Assembly (NCBI GenBank): GCA_025504975.1
Contig: JANUWI010000001.1
Span: forward strand, 4,588,001 to 4,652,000
Direction of reading: 5' to 3'
Source of the DNA: Plenodomus lindquistii
Lineage: Eukaryota; Ascomycota; Dothideomycetes; Pleosporales; Leptosphaeriaceae
DNA length: 64,000 nt
Of the stretch, positions 63,969-64,000 are shown in pieces (positions within the stretch are counted from its first letter, which is position 1; the number at the start of each line of letters is the position of its first letter). A model generated the notes under the pieces. The model was given only the letters and a program-made list of their open reading frames with translations, was not told the origin of the DNA and made no database searches. The translations under genes and the position numbers were made by a program.

Positions 63969-64000
63969 CGTCAGCTTTCGAGTGGCTGCCGTAGGGTTTC

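Overview
This is a eukaryotic window from a filamentous ascomycete (Pezizomycotina). The gene set and style suggest Dothideomycetes, probably Pleosporales, but that narrower placement is an inference from family resemblance. The evidence is short introns (about 44-250 nt, mostly 49-70) with GT..AG ends and CTAAC/CTGAC-like branch sites, no operons, and fungal genes such as a velvet regulator, a HET-domain protein, a formin with FH1/FH2/DAD, a fungal secreted peroxidase and an NAD formate dehydrogenase. I find about 25 protein genes and no convincing tRNA, rRNA, CRISPR array or intact transposon. All exon joins were worked out by eye from splice signals and family conservation; no transcript data were available.

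Layout. 0-11 kb is mostly core genes on the + strand: the 3' end of a LicD/Mnn4-like gene, a ubiquitin-like/WLM metalloprotease, a 92-aa membrane protein, a 911-aa low-complexity protein, an unusual two-module satellite array (6.49-7.16 kb), then SET2 (H3K36 methyltransferase) with an apparent GC-AG intron. 11-18.5 kb is gene-poor and holds one secreted peroxidase. 18.5-27.3 kb has formate dehydrogenase, a small membrane protein on the - strand and the formin. 27.3-39.3 kb looks accessory: a 2.7-kb gene-free stretch, a small cysteine-containing secreted protein, an alginate-lyase-like secreted enzyme, a P450, a HET protein and a gene apparently broken by a frameshift. 39.9-51 kb, all - strand, has O-acetylhomoserine sulfhydrylase, veA with a long leader, a Ser/Thr/Pro-rich protein and a 2EXR protein with an in-frame TAG. 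51.8-64 kb has a DUF1275 membrane protein, oxalate decarboxylase, an unrecognised 400-aa protein, PP5 phosphatase divergent from an extended Spt4, a GH43 arabinanase and a CocE-type hydrolase.

How the genes could work together. Oxalate decarboxylase makes formate and CO2, and formate dehydrogenase oxidises formate to CO2, so the window encodes both halves of oxalate disposal, about 33 kb apart. The peroxidase, GH43, alginate-lyase-like enzyme and secreted cysteine protein fit a plant-associated or saprotrophic secretome. SET2 and Spt4 both act with elongating RNA polymerase II, but nothing in the sequence links them beyond lying in one window.

The most unusual items are the A/B module array with an invariant ATTGG (inverted CCAAT) core, the GC-AG intron in SET2, the in-frame TAG or cryptic 69-nt intron in the 2EXR gene, the N-terminal extension of Spt4, and the veA leader, where a uORF and a 5'-UTR intron are alternatives.
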